Of a DNA stretch of 61,373 bases, positions 43,629-52,499 are shown piece after piece. The stretch's first letter is position 1. Every line of letters starts with the position of its first letter. Source of the DNA: SAR324 cluster bacterium (GTDB taxonomy: Bacteria > SAR324 > NAC60-12); assembly GCA_015232315.1 (NCBI GenBank), contig JADFZZ010000031.1, positions 1 to 61,373 on the forward strand. Direction: 5' to 3'. A program made the translations under genes and the position numbers. A model generated the notes under the pieces. That model did not search any database, was not told the origin of the DNA, and saw nothing but the letters and a program-made list of their open reading frames with translations.

Positions 43629-45245
43629 ATGGCGGAACAAGCCAACCCCTTAAAAGACATAAGTTTCCAGTTCCAGAATTTCTTTGGTTCGCTCACGCTG
43701 GCAAAAAGAATCACCATTCTTGTCTCGTTGGGCATCATTCTGGCGGGAATGGTCACCATCGTCATTGTCTCGAATCGAGACACATGGGCACCACTCTATT
43801 CCAACATGGATCCGGGAGATGCCGCAAAAATTGTGGAAAAACTTCAAGAAAATCAAATTCCTTTCATGCTCGCGCCCGGTGGGCGAACCGTCATGGTTCC
43901 GCCGCACATGGTTGATCAGGCACGATTGACAATGGCCAGTGAAAAAGTTCTGCCCGGAAGCGGAGTAGGATTCATGGATATGTTTGGAACCCCCAGTCTC
44001 GGCGAAACAGAATTTCAACAGCAGGTAAAATACCGAATCGCTCAGGAAGGTGAACTGGCAAGATTGATCGGCAGGATCACCAATATCAAATCGGCCAAAG
44101 TCTCTCTGGCACTGCCACAGAAAACGCTGTTCAGTGATTCGCAGGAACAACCTACAGCCGCTGTTTCACTGGATGTCGCTGGAAGCTTGTCTCGTCAGCA
44201 GGTTGAAACGGTTTCTCATCTGGTCGCCGCCTCTGTGGAAGGAATGGAACCCAAATTTGTCAGAATCACAGATCAATCAGGAAACCTGCTGAGCCGTGGA
44301 CTGGAAGATGAATCGCTGGGAGGAAAACTCAGTGAACACTACACCTATAAACGTCGGCTTGAAGCAAATCTGGAAAAGGAAATTCTCGATCAACTGGAAC
44401 CCATTGTGGGGGTTGACCGGGTCAAGGTCAAGGTTGCGGCAAAACTCAAATTTGACAGGGAAACCGTCAAAGAACAACGCATTGATCCTGAACAAACCGC
44501 AATCATCAGTGAGCAGGTCTCCAATGAAAACTCAACAGGTTCGCGATCCATTCCTGTTGGACCCGCCGGAGTGAGTACCAATCTTCCAGAAGCAACAGGT
44601 CGTGAAGCCGCGACTGTCACCGATTTTGGCAAACAGAATTCCACCAGAAATTTTGATATCAGCCGCCAGGAAGTTTTCAGGGAATCCGCAACAGGAAAAA
44701 TCATGGGCTTGAGCATTGCGGTTCTGCTGGATCATAAACATCCTGCGGTGATGGATGGAGATGGCAAGATTGTAGGCCGTGAAAACATTCCCTGGACAGT
44801 GGCGGAAAAAGAGGAAATCAGCAATCTGGTCAAAGCGGCCATCGGCTTCACCAGCAATGACGAACGCAAAGACAATGTGTTTGTGGCCAACATGTCGTTT
44901 GGAAAACCTGTGGAAGAAGATCAGCAGGCACAAGTGGAAGAAACCAGAAGACAACGAATTTTCATTCTGGATATTGTCCGCTATTCGGCTTTGGGCGTTG
45001 CGATTCTCGCACTGATCATGCTTGTGATCCGCCCGATGGTTCAACGTCTGAGCGCCAAACCCGCGGATCTCGATCTGTTGATGGGACTTCCTGCAACCAT
45101 TGGCGAACTCGAGGGCGAAGAACTGGAGATTCCAACAGAACGCGAAGCGGGTATTCCACCAAGAGACAAAATCATCGACATCGCTCGTCAGGATCCGCTC
45201 AAAACAGCATCACTTATCCGTTCCTGGCTGCGGGATAAAAAATAA
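43629..45245 (+). CDS. fliF: Flagellar MS-ring protein FliF
   Basis: The 538-residue protein forms the MS ring in the inner membrane, the base of the motor. TM1 is near residues 29-50 and TM2 near 448-468. The ring-building motifs LYSNMDPGDA, GSGVGFMDMF and the conserved VSLALPQ segment are clear. The C-terminal tail ends in ARQDPLKTASLIRSWL, the segment that docks FliG. FliG itself is not encoded next, which is unusual. fliH follows 89 bp later, with a strong hairpin in between. The ATG at 43629 is preceded by GGAATTTCCT, a weak ribosome binding site. Confidence 0.95.
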   Translation: MAEQANPLKDISFQFQNFFGSLTLAKRITILVSLGIILAGMVTIVIVSNRDTWAPLYSNMDPGDAAKIVEKLQENQIPFMLAPGGRTVMVPPHMVDQARLTMASEKVLPGSGVGFMDMFGTPSLGETEFQQQVKYRIAQEGELARLIGRITNIKSAKVSLALPQKTLFSDSQEQPTAAVSLDVAGSLSRQQVETVSHLVAASVEGMEPKFVRITDQSGNLLSRGLEDESLGGKLSEHYTYKRRLEANLEKEILDQLEPIVGVDRVKVKVAAKLKFDRETVKEQRIDPEQTAIISEQVSNENSTGSRSIPVGPAGVSTNLPEATGREAATVTDFGKQNSTRNFDISRQEVFRESATGKIMGLSIAVLLDHKHPAVMDGDGKIVGRENIPWTVAEKEEISNLVKAAIGFTSNDERKDNVFVANMSFGKPVEEDQQAQVEETRRQRIFILDIVRYSALGVAILALIMLVIRPMVQRLSAKPADLDLLMGLPATIGELEGEELEIPTEREAGIPPRDKIIDIARQDPLKTASLIRSWLRDKK

Positions 45246-45284
45246 TTCCCGACCAGCCTCTTCCCACATCACATTCCCGTTCCT

Positions 45285-45309
45285 GTTTCCGGTAAATCAT
45301 CCCGGAAAC
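45285..45309 (+). terminator. Hairpin between fliF and fliH
   Basis: GTTTCCGG (45285-45292) pairs perfectly with CCGGAAAC (45302-45309) around a 9-base loop. There is no T-run after it, so it may be a processing or attenuation site rather than a true terminator. It occupies the place where fliG normally lies. Confidence 0.5.
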
Positions 45310-45334
45310 TGCGGGGTTCATTCAATGTTGAAAT

Positions 45335-46396
45335 ATGTTCAAATTTGATTCTTCACAGGTACAGAAATTTGAATTTCCCGAATTCAGGATTGTAGAGGAA
45401 CCCTCGGAAGAAGAGGGTGCGCCACCCGTCAAAAAAGTGGAACACATCCGCTCCGCGGACGCGGAAGAAATGAGAGTTGCTGATTTTCAGCCACTTGAAT
45501 TTACCAATTTAAGCCCCACACATGAATCCCCGGTACTCAATTCTGCTACCGATGATGAAAAAATTATTTTGGCGGAAAATTTCAGGGTTGGAGAGTTTAT
45601 CCCTGAAGCCAGCTTGCTCAGTAACGCTGAACAATATGCCAAATCCATCAGGGAAGGCGCTGAAATTTATGCGGAACGGATGAAAATTGCCGCTGAGGAA
45701 AAATACGCTCAGGCAGAACAAGTCAAACTCGATGCTGATGCCATCAAGCGCGCGGCCGATCATGATCGAACCCGACTTCTCAAAGAAACTGAAATGGAGG
45801 TGGAAAAGATCCGCAAAAAAGCCTATGAAGATGGTTTCAGGCAAGGGCAGATCGAAGGTCTCAATCAACGTTATGTGGAGGCGGAACCACAGATTCAACA
45901 ACTTGAAGCTTTGTTTGACCAGCTCAAAAACCTGAGACAGGTGATCCGGTTCCAAAGTGAACAGGAGTTGGTACAGCTTGCTGTTCTTACCGCGAAAAAT
46001 GTGGTCATGGAAGAACTGACGGTGAATCCTGATGTGCTTTATAATATTTTAAGAGCCGCCTTGAAGGAAATTGAGGCCCTGGGGAAAATCAGGGTATTCC
46101 TGAATCCGGAAGACTATGATTTCATGGAAAAGGCTCAGGCACAACTTCAGAACTATTTGAATGAAGAGCAGACGCTGATGATCAAACCGAGTGTGGATGT
46201 GGCTCCGGGAACACTGTTGATTGAAACCGATGAGAACATTATCAACTATGCTTTTGAAAAACAGTTTGCCGCTGTCGAAGACGCCTTGAGCCGAAAACTC
46301 GCAGAACGCCATTCCCGTCTGAATGAGGTGGATATGGACGCTTATGACTTCTCACTTTCTGAAGAACATCCTGATGCAGACACAGATCTACTCTAA
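45335..46396 (+). CDS. fliH: Flagellar export assembly protein FliH
   Basis: The 353-residue protein is a coiled-coil stator of the flagellar type III export ATPase. A long Glu/Ala/Lys helix (about 85-190) is followed by the conserved C-terminal domain (about 215-335: VQLAVLTAKNVVMEEL, RVFLNPEDYDFM). The N-terminal part is acidic, with a FEFPEF start segment. FliH binds FliI, whose gene starts inside the fliH 3' end. The protein is longer than E. coli FliH, mainly in its N-terminal part. Confidence 0.9.
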   Translation: MFKFDSSQVQKFEFPEFRIVEEPSEEEGAPPVKKVEHIRSADAEEMRVADFQPLEFTNLSPTHESPVLNSATDDEKIILAENFRVGEFIPEASLLSNAEQYAKSIREGAEIYAERMKIAAEEKYAQAEQVKLDADAIKRAADHDRTRLLKETEMEVEKIRKKAYEDGFRQGQIEGLNQRYVEAEPQIQQLEALFDQLKNLRQVIRFQSEQELVQLAVLTAKNVVMEELTVNPDVLYNILRAALKEIEALGKIRVFLNPEDYDFMEKAQAQLQNYLNEEQTLMIKPSVDVAPGTLLIETDENIINYAFEKQFAAVEDALSRKLAERHSRLNEVDMDAYDFSLSEEHPDADTDLL

Positions 46397-47708
46397 TCTT
46401 GGCGATTATATTGAAGAAATGCACCGGTTTCCCAAAATTCAGTTGGAAGGCCGGGTGATTCAGATGATTGGTCAGATCATCGAAGCCTATAATCCGGGTT
46501 GCTCGATGGGCAATCTGTGCCACATTTTCAATCCTGCCGATATGTCGCAAACCCTGGGCGAAATCGTTGGTTTTCGTAAAGACCGTATCCTGGTCATGCC
46601 GCTGAAAAATATTCATAATGTCGGCCCGAAATGCCGGGTGATTCCTGTGCACCGTCCACCAACGATTCAGGTTGGCGAAGGCTTACTCGGACGCGTGGTC
46701 AATCCCATGCTTGAACCTCTGGATGGACTGGGCGATATTTCTACAAATACTGATGCCCCTTTGTATCCTGAAGTGATCAACCCACTGGACCGTCCGAGGA
46801 TTACACGTCCGCTGGATGTTGGAATCCGTGCGATCAATGCCAGTCTTACCTGTGGCAGAGGACAACGTGTCGGAATTCTCGCGGGTTCAGGCGTTGGAAA
46901 ATCTGTTCTTCTGGGAATGATGGCCCGCTATACGGATGCGGATGTCAACGTCATCGCACTCATCGGTGAACGAGGACGGGAAGTGAAGGATTTTATTGAA
47001 AACAACCTTGGCGCTGACGGTCTCAAACGATCTGTAGTGATTGTGGCGACTTCCGATCAACCGCCATTGCTGAGGATGCGCGGGGCCTATGTTGCCACAA
47101 CCATTGCGGAATATTTCCGTAATATGGGCCTCGATGTGCTGTTGACCATGGATTCTCTGACACGCTTCGCAATGGCACAGCGTGAAATCGGACTTGCCGC
47201 CGGGGAACCGCCCACCACCAAAGGATACCCGCCCTCCGTTTATTCCATGCTTCCACTGCTTCTTGAAAGAGCCGGAACAGCGGGTGAGCAAGGCAGTATC
47301 ACTGGTTTTTATACCGTACTGGTTGAAGGGGATGACATGAATGATCCCATTGGAGACGCGGTCAGAGCGATTGTGGATGGCCACATCATTCTCAGTCGCA
47401 GTATCAGCGCGAAAGGACACTATCCGTCCATTGACATTCTGCAATCCGCCAGTCGGGTCATGGGGGATGTTGTGTCACCTCAATATCGTCAGTTGTCACA
47501 ATTGTTGCGGCGAACTTTGGCTACTTACAGGGAATCGGAAGATTTGATCAACATCGGAGCGTATGTCAAAGGCAGCAATCCTGAAATTGATTATGCCTTG
47601 GCCAAATACCGACAGATTGAAGCCTTTTTACAGCAAAATGTGGAAGATCATTCCACATTGACAGAATGTGAAGCTAAATTATTACAGCTTTTTCGAGACA
47701 GGATGTAA
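46374..47708 (+). CDS. fliI: Flagellum-specific ATP synthase FliI
   Basis: The protein (444 residues from ATG 46374) energises flagellar protein export. The Walker A sequence GSGVGKS and the Walker B region (LLTMDSLTRFAMAQRE) are clear, and GEPPTTKGYPPSV is typical. ATG 46374 overlaps fliH by 23 bp; longer frames up to 46323 are less likely. fliJ, usually next, is absent. A 50-bp palindromic array follows 10 bp after the stop, then two ABC permease genes. Confidence 0.95.
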   Translation: MQTQIYSNLGDYIEEMHRFPKIQLEGRVIQMIGQIIEAYNPGCSMGNLCHIFNPADMSQTLGEIVGFRKDRILVMPLKNIHNVGPKCRVIPVHRPPTIQVGEGLLGRVVNPMLEPLDGLGDISTNTDAPLYPEVINPLDRPRITRPLDVGIRAINASLTCGRGQRVGILAGSGVGKSVLLGMMARYTDADVNVIALIGERGREVKDFIENNLGADGLKRSVVIVATSDQPPLLRMRGAYVATTIAEYFRNMGLDVLLTMDSLTRFAMAQREIGLAAGEPPTTKGYPPSVYSMLPLLLERAGTAGEQGSITGFYTVLVEGDDMNDPIGDAVRAIVDGHIILSRSISAKGHYPSIDILQSASRVMGDVVSPQYRQLSQLLRRTLATYRESEDLINIGAYVKGSNPEIDYALAKYRQIEAFLQQNVEDHSTLTECEAKLLQLFRDRM

Positions 47709-47718
47709 TCCATGGCAT

Positions 47719-47857
47719 TGTAAGGGCGACCGGCGGGTCGCCCCTACGATTTGTGCCGGAGGAATCCTTGTAAGGGCGACCGGCGGGTCGCCCCTACGAT
47801 TTATGCCGGAGGAATCCTTGTAAGGGCGACCGGCGGGTCGCCCCTACGATTTGTGCA
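47719..47857. repeat. Three tandem 50-bp palindromic units
   Basis: TAAGGGCGAC starts at 47721, 47771 and 47821, an exact 50-bp period; the third copy is truncated. Each unit contains the stem GGGCGACC/GGTCGCCC. Copies 1 and 2 differ at one position (TTTGTG versus TTTATG). The array lies between the fliI stop and the ABC permease genes. Similar cores occur at 1433-1449 and 12021-12079. Confidence 0.9.
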
Positions 47858-47897
47858 TATTGCCATAATAAAACATGAATCCGCTTCCTAACCTCCC

Positions 47898-48716
47898 ATG
47901 ATCAATAGAATAACAACCACAACGCAGAAATGGTGGCAAACCATGTTGGTCTGCTGGTCCAATGTCTATGTTTACAGGATCAATTTTCTCCTGCAAATTA
48001 TTGGTCCGGCCATTGTCTTTTTTTTCATCAAATACAGTTTGTGGTTCAGCATTTTCCAGGGCGACTTTTCCCGGGAAATTGGAGGCTACACCCTTTCTTC
48101 CATGCTCGAATATCATTTGTGGACTCTGGTCGTTTCAGTCATTGGATTGGGCAACAGCGGCCATGAATTGTCCCAGGACATCCGTATGGGACGCATCACC
48201 AGTTATTTCATCTATCCGTTCAGTTTGTGGGAATTTCACATGGCCCAGTTTCTGGCAATGCAGGTCGTCAAAATATTTACCGCATCGTTGGTCATTGGCC
48301 TGAGTTTTACGTTTCTGGATCAGATTTTCACCGGATTTTCATGGCAGGCCTGTCTGAATGGCTGGTTGATGTCAATGGTCGTTGCGCTGTTCTGGTTCAT
48401 GGTACAATACATGATTGGACTGCTGGCGTTCTGGTTGGAGGAAACCTGGACCTTCAGGGTGATTATTCACACCGTCACGCAGTTCTTTTCAGGGGCGATC
48501 ATTCCGTTGGATCTGTATCCTCAATGGATGCGTCAGGCACTGGAATACACACCGTTTCCCTACCTTGTTTATCAACCGGTTCATGCTTTTTCCGGTCGTG
48601 CGGTCGATGTGGGCTGGAGCATCACCATTTTGTGCTTCTGGATCCTGATCACAAGTGCCCTGACACTTTGGGTCTGGAAACGAGGCGTCAGACTTTATAC
48701 TGCGGCCGGGATGTAA
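47898..48716 (+). CDS. ABC-2 type permease (first of a pair)
   Basis: The 272-residue protein has six predicted membrane segments and matches the ABC-2 type permease family (ABC2_membrane_6/DUF990-like). It contains the conserved interior EL-x2-DIR-x-G-R-I-T-SYFIYPF segment. It is followed 2 bp later by a second permease of the same type, so the two probably form a heterodimer. No ATPase gene is nearby. The substrate is unknown. The gene begins just after the repeat array. Confidence 0.85.
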   Translation: MINRITTTTQKWWQTMLVCWSNVYVYRINFLLQIIGPAIVFFFIKYSLWFSIFQGDFSREIGGYTLSSMLEYHLWTLVVSVIGLGNSGHELSQDIRMGRITSYFIYPFSLWEFHMAQFLAMQVVKIFTASLVIGLSFTFLDQIFTGFSWQACLNGWLMSMVVALFWFMVQYMIGLLAFWLEETWTFRVIIHTVTQFFSGAIIPLDLYPQWMRQALEYTPFPYLVYQPVHAFSGRAVDVGWSITILCFWILITSALTLWVWKRGVRLYTAAGM

Positions 48717-48718
48717 CA

Positions 48719-49522
48719 ATGACAAATATGTGGAGCAGAATCCGACATTATTTATCGGTCTATCAGGTGTTTATTATCACCAGTCTGTCAGAAGCCATGA
48801 GCTATCGGTTGCATTTTGTCATGCTGGTGCTGATGGATTTGTTGTTCTATGGCGCAACCCTGATGTCTGCGGATATTATTTATGATCACGTTGCGCTCAT
48901 TGGCAACTGGCGGCGGGAACAACTGCTGTTTTTTCTGTCGATCATGCTGATGATCAATCAGTTGCACATGACCTTTGTCAGTGAAAATTTCTGGATTTTC
49001 CCCATCCATCTACGCACCGGAACACTGGATTTTATTCTGCTGAAACCGATCCATCCCCTCTTCCCGAGTTTTTTCAGATATATCCGTGTTGGCAGTTTTT
49101 TTAATATTTTTATCACCTTGGGGATTGTGATTTATTATGGAAAACTGGTCGGTTTATCATGGCTCAGTTGGGTGGTTCTGGTGCCCTCAATCGTCATGGG
49201 ATTTTTATTGCTCTCAATTCTGGAAATGACAATTGCGTGCAGTATGTTCTGGATGTTGGAAGGAACAGGGATTAATTTTCTGCGGATAGAGTTACAGCAA
49301 CTTTCAAGATGGCCTGACTTCATCTATGGTTCAGTCGCGCGCCGATTACTCACGTGGGTGATCCCCGTTCTGATGATTGGAAACCCGGCAGCAAAATTTT
49401 TGATGGATGTTCATGATTTCATTCCTATGATTTTTATGGGAATCATGACAGCGTTGGTCTGGGGCTTTCTGAATTTTTTCTGGCAACTGGGACTTCGGAC
49501 TTATGAGTCCGCTTCGAGTTGA
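48719..49522 (+). CDS. ABC-2 type permease (second of a pair)
   Basis: The protein (267 residues from ATG 48719) has about six membrane segments and a matching interior motif (FPIHLRTGTLDFILLKPIHPLF). The frame extends upstream to 48227, but that part overlaps the previous permease and is a shadow. It starts 2 bp after the first permease stop. Such permease pairs normally work with an ATP-binding subunit encoded alongside; it is missing here and is presumably encoded elsewhere. The gene converges with lspA. Confidence 0.85.
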   Translation: MTNMWSRIRHYLSVYQVFIITSLSEAMSYRLHFVMLVLMDLLFYGATLMSADIIYDHVALIGNWRREQLLFFLSIMLMINQLHMTFVSENFWIFPIHLRTGTLDFILLKPIHPLFPSFFRYIRVGSFFNIFITLGIVIYYGKLVGLSWLSWVVLVPSIVMGFLLLSILEMTIACSMFWMLEGTGINFLRIELQQLSRWPDFIYGSVARRLLTWVIPVLMIGNPAAKFLMDVHDFIPMIFMGIMTALVWGFLNFFWQLGLRTYESASS

Positions 49523-49531
49523 CTTAACCGT

Positions 49532-50035
49532 TCAAACACTGGATGTTTCAGCCTGATCATTGCCACGGAAAGTTCCAATGATCAGCAGAACCACGCCCAG
49601 ACTGATGAAGCAATCCGCCAGATTGTTCACAAACGTAGGAATCAGGGGAATTCCATACCACAGGAAATGAAGAAAATCCGTGACAGTTCCATAAATCACC
49701 CGGTCCACCAAATTACCCATTGCTCCGGGAATCGTCAGAATCAGCGCACTTTTTGTGAACAGATCCAACTGGATCCAGTAGCGATAGAGGTAAAAAACCA
49801 TTCCGCCGATGGCCAGGATGGACATTCCTGACAGTAAGGGAATCCGTATCATCGAAGGCAATCCCGCCAGAAAACCAAAACTGACTCCCGGATTTTCCAC
49901 ATGAGTCAATTCCAGCATATTCGGCAGCAACACGGTCACATCACCAATCGGGATGTAGAGCCGCACCAGAATTTTGACACCTTCGTCCAGCACCAGCAGC
50001 AATGCCATGATCAGAATTGAACGCTGAATGGTCAT
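49532..50035 (-). CDS. lspA: Lipoprotein signal peptidase (signal peptidase II)
   Basis: The 167-residue inner-membrane aspartyl protease cleaves the signal peptides of prolipoproteins. Four membrane segments are evident, and the catalytic aspartates are D120 (GTVTDFLHF) and D141 (NNLADCFISLG). The NPGVSFGF motif near residue 50 is typical. The initial DEGVK replaces the usual DQxxK. It overlaps hisS by 4 bp and is coupled to it. Its substrates include the lipoprotein at 5440-5727. Confidence 0.93.
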   Translation of the reverse strand: MTIQRSILIMALLLVLDEGVKILVRLYIPIGDVTVLLPNMLELTHVENPGVSFGFLAGLPSMIRIPLLSGMSILAIGGMVFYLYRYWIQLDLFTKSALILTIPGAMGNLVDRVIYGTVTDFLHFLWYGIPLIPTFVNNLADCFISLGVVLLIIGTFRGNDQAETSSV

Positions 50036-51315
50036 GCACCCCTGGAATATGAAGGTAAAAAAGCCAGCAGGGGAAGTACCTGTTGATCATGAGTTTTCAT
50101 GTCCTTGACAACAATCTGTTGCTTTTGCAGTTCTTCAGGAAACAGAAACAGAACCTTGGACACATTGAGATCGTTGGCCTGTTGCAGAACTTTTTTCATT
50201 TTTTTCATGCTGAAATTGCATTCTACCTTGCTGCCTCTGGCAGTGAGCGCATTGGCAATTTTCAGTGCCAACGATGCTTCATCCCATGAAAATGGAACAA
50301 TCATGTAATCCAGTTTTTTCCCAAGCTGAGGCAACAGGTTGAGTTCCTTGAGCATGTCCAGGATCACCACATCGCCAAACCCGAAGCCCACAGACGAGAT
50401 CACATCCCCACCATACGTGGAAAGCAACGAATCATAACGACCGCCCCCGCAAATGGCCCGCTGGTTTTTGGAAGGAGTGTTCATTTCAAACACGGTTCCA
50501 GTGTAATAGGACAAGCCTCTGACAATGGTGATATCGAACTGGAAATAAGCGGCCAATCCGGACATTTCCATGGTGGAAAGAAGTTTTTTAAGATTCAGGA
50601 TTCCCTCATTCTCTCCCAGTTTCTCACCCAGTTGATGTAAATCTGAGGTGGACAGATATTCCTCCAATCTGGAAATCTGATCTTCAGACAGAGATGCTTC
50701 TTTCAACAATTGACGAAAATCTTCCGGACGGAGTTTGTCTTTCTTATCCAGAATCACAAGGATGGCAGGATGTTGATCGTCAGCCACAGACAGATTGGTC
50801 AAAATCGCGTTCAGGATACGTCGATCATTGATGAATATCCGAATATGTTCCGTGGTGAGTCCCATGCTGGAACAGGCCTTGATCAGTGCGGACAACAACT
50901 CGGCTTCCGCGACAATGTGATCCTGCCCGACAATATCCATATTCCATTGAAAATGCTCACGTCGGCGACCTTTGGTCATGCGTTCATAACGAAAACATTG
51001 AGCCACAGAAAACCATTTGATGGGAAATGACAGAGCTTTCTGCTGGCTGATGATCATTCTGGCGAGGGTTGGCGTCATTTCTGGTCTCAGACTCAATTTT
51101 CGCCCGCCCTTGTCTTCAAAATTATACAACTGATCGCTGATTTCATCTCCGGCCTTGCGAATATACAATTCCTCGCTTTCCAGCACACAGGAATCATACT
51201 CTTCAAAGCCAAACATCGCGGCGGTTTCTCGCCACAAGTTAAACAGCCAGTTGCGTAAACGCATGTCGTCAGGAAAAAAATCTCTTGTTCCCTTAACAGG
51301 TTGCAGATCAATCAT
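50032..51315 (-). CDS. hisS: Histidyl-tRNA synthetase
   Basis: The 427-residue class II synthetase has motif 1 region (GTRDFFPDDMRLRNWLF), motif 2 (FRYERMTKGRRREHFQWNMDIVG), the histidine motif VRGLSYYTGTVFE and motif 3 (GGGRYDSLL...SVGFGFGDVVI). The GDVVILDMLKELNLLP ending resembles the organellar/eukaryote-like subgroup rather than the E. coli type. The C-terminal anticodon domain is present. It joins His to tRNA-His. It overlaps lspA by 4 bp. Confidence 0.95.
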   Translation of the reverse strand: MIDLQPVKGTRDFFPDDMRLRNWLFNLWRETAAMFGFEEYDSCVLESEELYIRKAGDEISDQLYNFEDKGGRKLSLRPEMTPTLARMIISQQKALSFPIKWFSVAQCFRYERMTKGRRREHFQWNMDIVGQDHIVAEAELLSALIKACSSMGLTTEHIRIFINDRRILNAILTNLSVADDQHPAILVILDKKDKLRPEDFRQLLKEASLSEDQISRLEEYLSTSDLHQLGEKLGENEGILNLKKLLSTMEMSGLAAYFQFDITIVRGLSYYTGTVFEMNTPSKNQRAICGGGRYDSLLSTYGGDVISSVGFGFGDVVILDMLKELNLLPQLGKKLDYMIVPFSWDEASLALKIANALTARGSKVECNFSMKKMKKVLQQANDLNVSKVLFLFPEELQKQQIVVKDMKTHDQQVLPLLAFLPSYSRGA

Positions 51316-51359
51316 ACATGTCCGTTATTCAAATGGATGGGGTTCAACAGCGGTGAGCA

Positions 51360-52259
51360 TCAGGAGGTTCCAAACGCAAGTTCTATGACTTTTTTAAGAT
51401 CATCCCAGACCAGTTCCATCGCTGATGGCGTGCGTAACAGATAGGACGGATGAAACGTCGGAATCACATTCCAGTTTTGATACCGCAAAACGGATCCCCG
51501 AGCCAGGGTGATGCCTGGTGCGTCCGGGATCAGGGCATGGGTTGGAACATTTCCCAGCGTGACGATGACTTTGGGATTCAACAATTCAATCTGACGCCGG
51601 ATGATAGGAAAACATTGGGCAATTTCATCGGATGCCGGGACCCGGTTTCCGGGCGGGCGACACTTGACCACATTGGCGATATACACGTCAGGACGATCAA
51701 TTCCCATCACCTGAATCATTTTGGTCAGAAGTTGTCCCGCTTTTCCGACAAAGGGCAGACCCTGAGTGTCTTCATCAGCGCCGGGCGCTTCACCCAGGAA
51801 AAGAATTACGGGAGACACATGACCTGAACCGAACACAAAATTAATCCGGGTTCCTCCCAGGGGACATTGCTGACATTTGCAATAGAGACGTTCCAGTTCA
51901 ACCAGATCATGAATATCTTCCACTTGAGGCATAAGTGAATTATATTCACGGACAACTGGAATTTCAGGAGGGTGTGGGGTTCGTTGATTTACGGGAAATG
52001 GTTCTGGCCCGGATGAGTAATTTTCTTTCAGGAAGCGGTTTTTAACAGGGTTGCCGGAATCTGACTGAAACAAGTCGGTGGGGGAATACTCTTCACCGAT
52101 ATCGGCTTCTTCATTGAGCGTCGAAGTTTTCTTGACCCCTTTCATCAGCGTGCTGAGTTCAACTTTAGGGAGCGCTTCCAGATTAAGATAATTTGATTTG
52201 TGCTTGTTCAACCATTTTAACTGGTTTTCAAGATGGAGCAGGATGGTGGTGATGTCCAT
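51360..52259 (-). CDS. Family 4 uracil-DNA glycosylase
   Basis: The protein (299 residues from ATG 52259) removes uracil from DNA. The active-site motif GEAPGADED and the HPSYLLR motif are diagnostic. The 4Fe-4S ligands are visible: CKCQQC and two later cysteines (VVKCRPP and AQCFPI). An N-terminal extension of about 110 residues precedes the domain and is unassigned; it may be a partner-binding region. The in-frame TTG at 52277 is a less likely start. Confidence 0.92.
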   Translation of the reverse strand: MDITTILLHLENQLKWLNKHKSNYLNLEALPKVELSTLMKGVKKTSTLNEEADIGEEYSPTDLFQSDSGNPVKNRFLKENYSSGPEPFPVNQRTPHPPEIPVVREYNSLMPQVEDIHDLVELERLYCKCQQCPLGGTRINFVFGSGHVSPVILFLGEAPGADEDTQGLPFVGKAGQLLTKMIQVMGIDRPDVYIANVVKCRPPGNRVPASDEIAQCFPIIRRQIELLNPKVIVTLGNVPTHALIPDAPGITLARGSVLRYQNWNVIPTFHPSYLLRTPSAMELVWDDLKKVIELAFGTS

Positions 52260-52433
52260 ATTTTTTTCAGATAACAAAGATGGGAATGACTGAATTTCGA
52301 TGAGTCAGGATACAACCAGCCTTTGAAGTGTCAAGGCCTGATCCCTGGTCCATATTTTGATCTTCCGGTTGGGTTCAGCGGTTAGTTGTGTTGCGAAACA
52401 TGTTTGGTGTGTCATTCTGAAACTGTATGCAAT

Positions 52434-52457
52434 AAAGACGCACGATGGTACGTCTTT
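52434..52457. repeat. Single GTAGAGACG-family palindrome (diverged)
   Basis: AAAGACG (52434-52440) and CGTCTTT (52451-52457) flank GCACGATGGT. The sequence resembles one unit of the 4126-4397 array in weakened form. It lies between the UDG and hslU genes, about 40 bp from the end of hslU. Confidence 0.55.
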
Positions 52458-52499
52458 ACCAGAATTCTTCGTTTTTTGAATTTCCCGACAACCTGACGG

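Noticed and set aside
48227-48718. Long upstream extension of the second ABC permease
   Set aside because: It overlaps the first permease in another frame and lacks permease features; ATG 48719 gives a normal-length protein.
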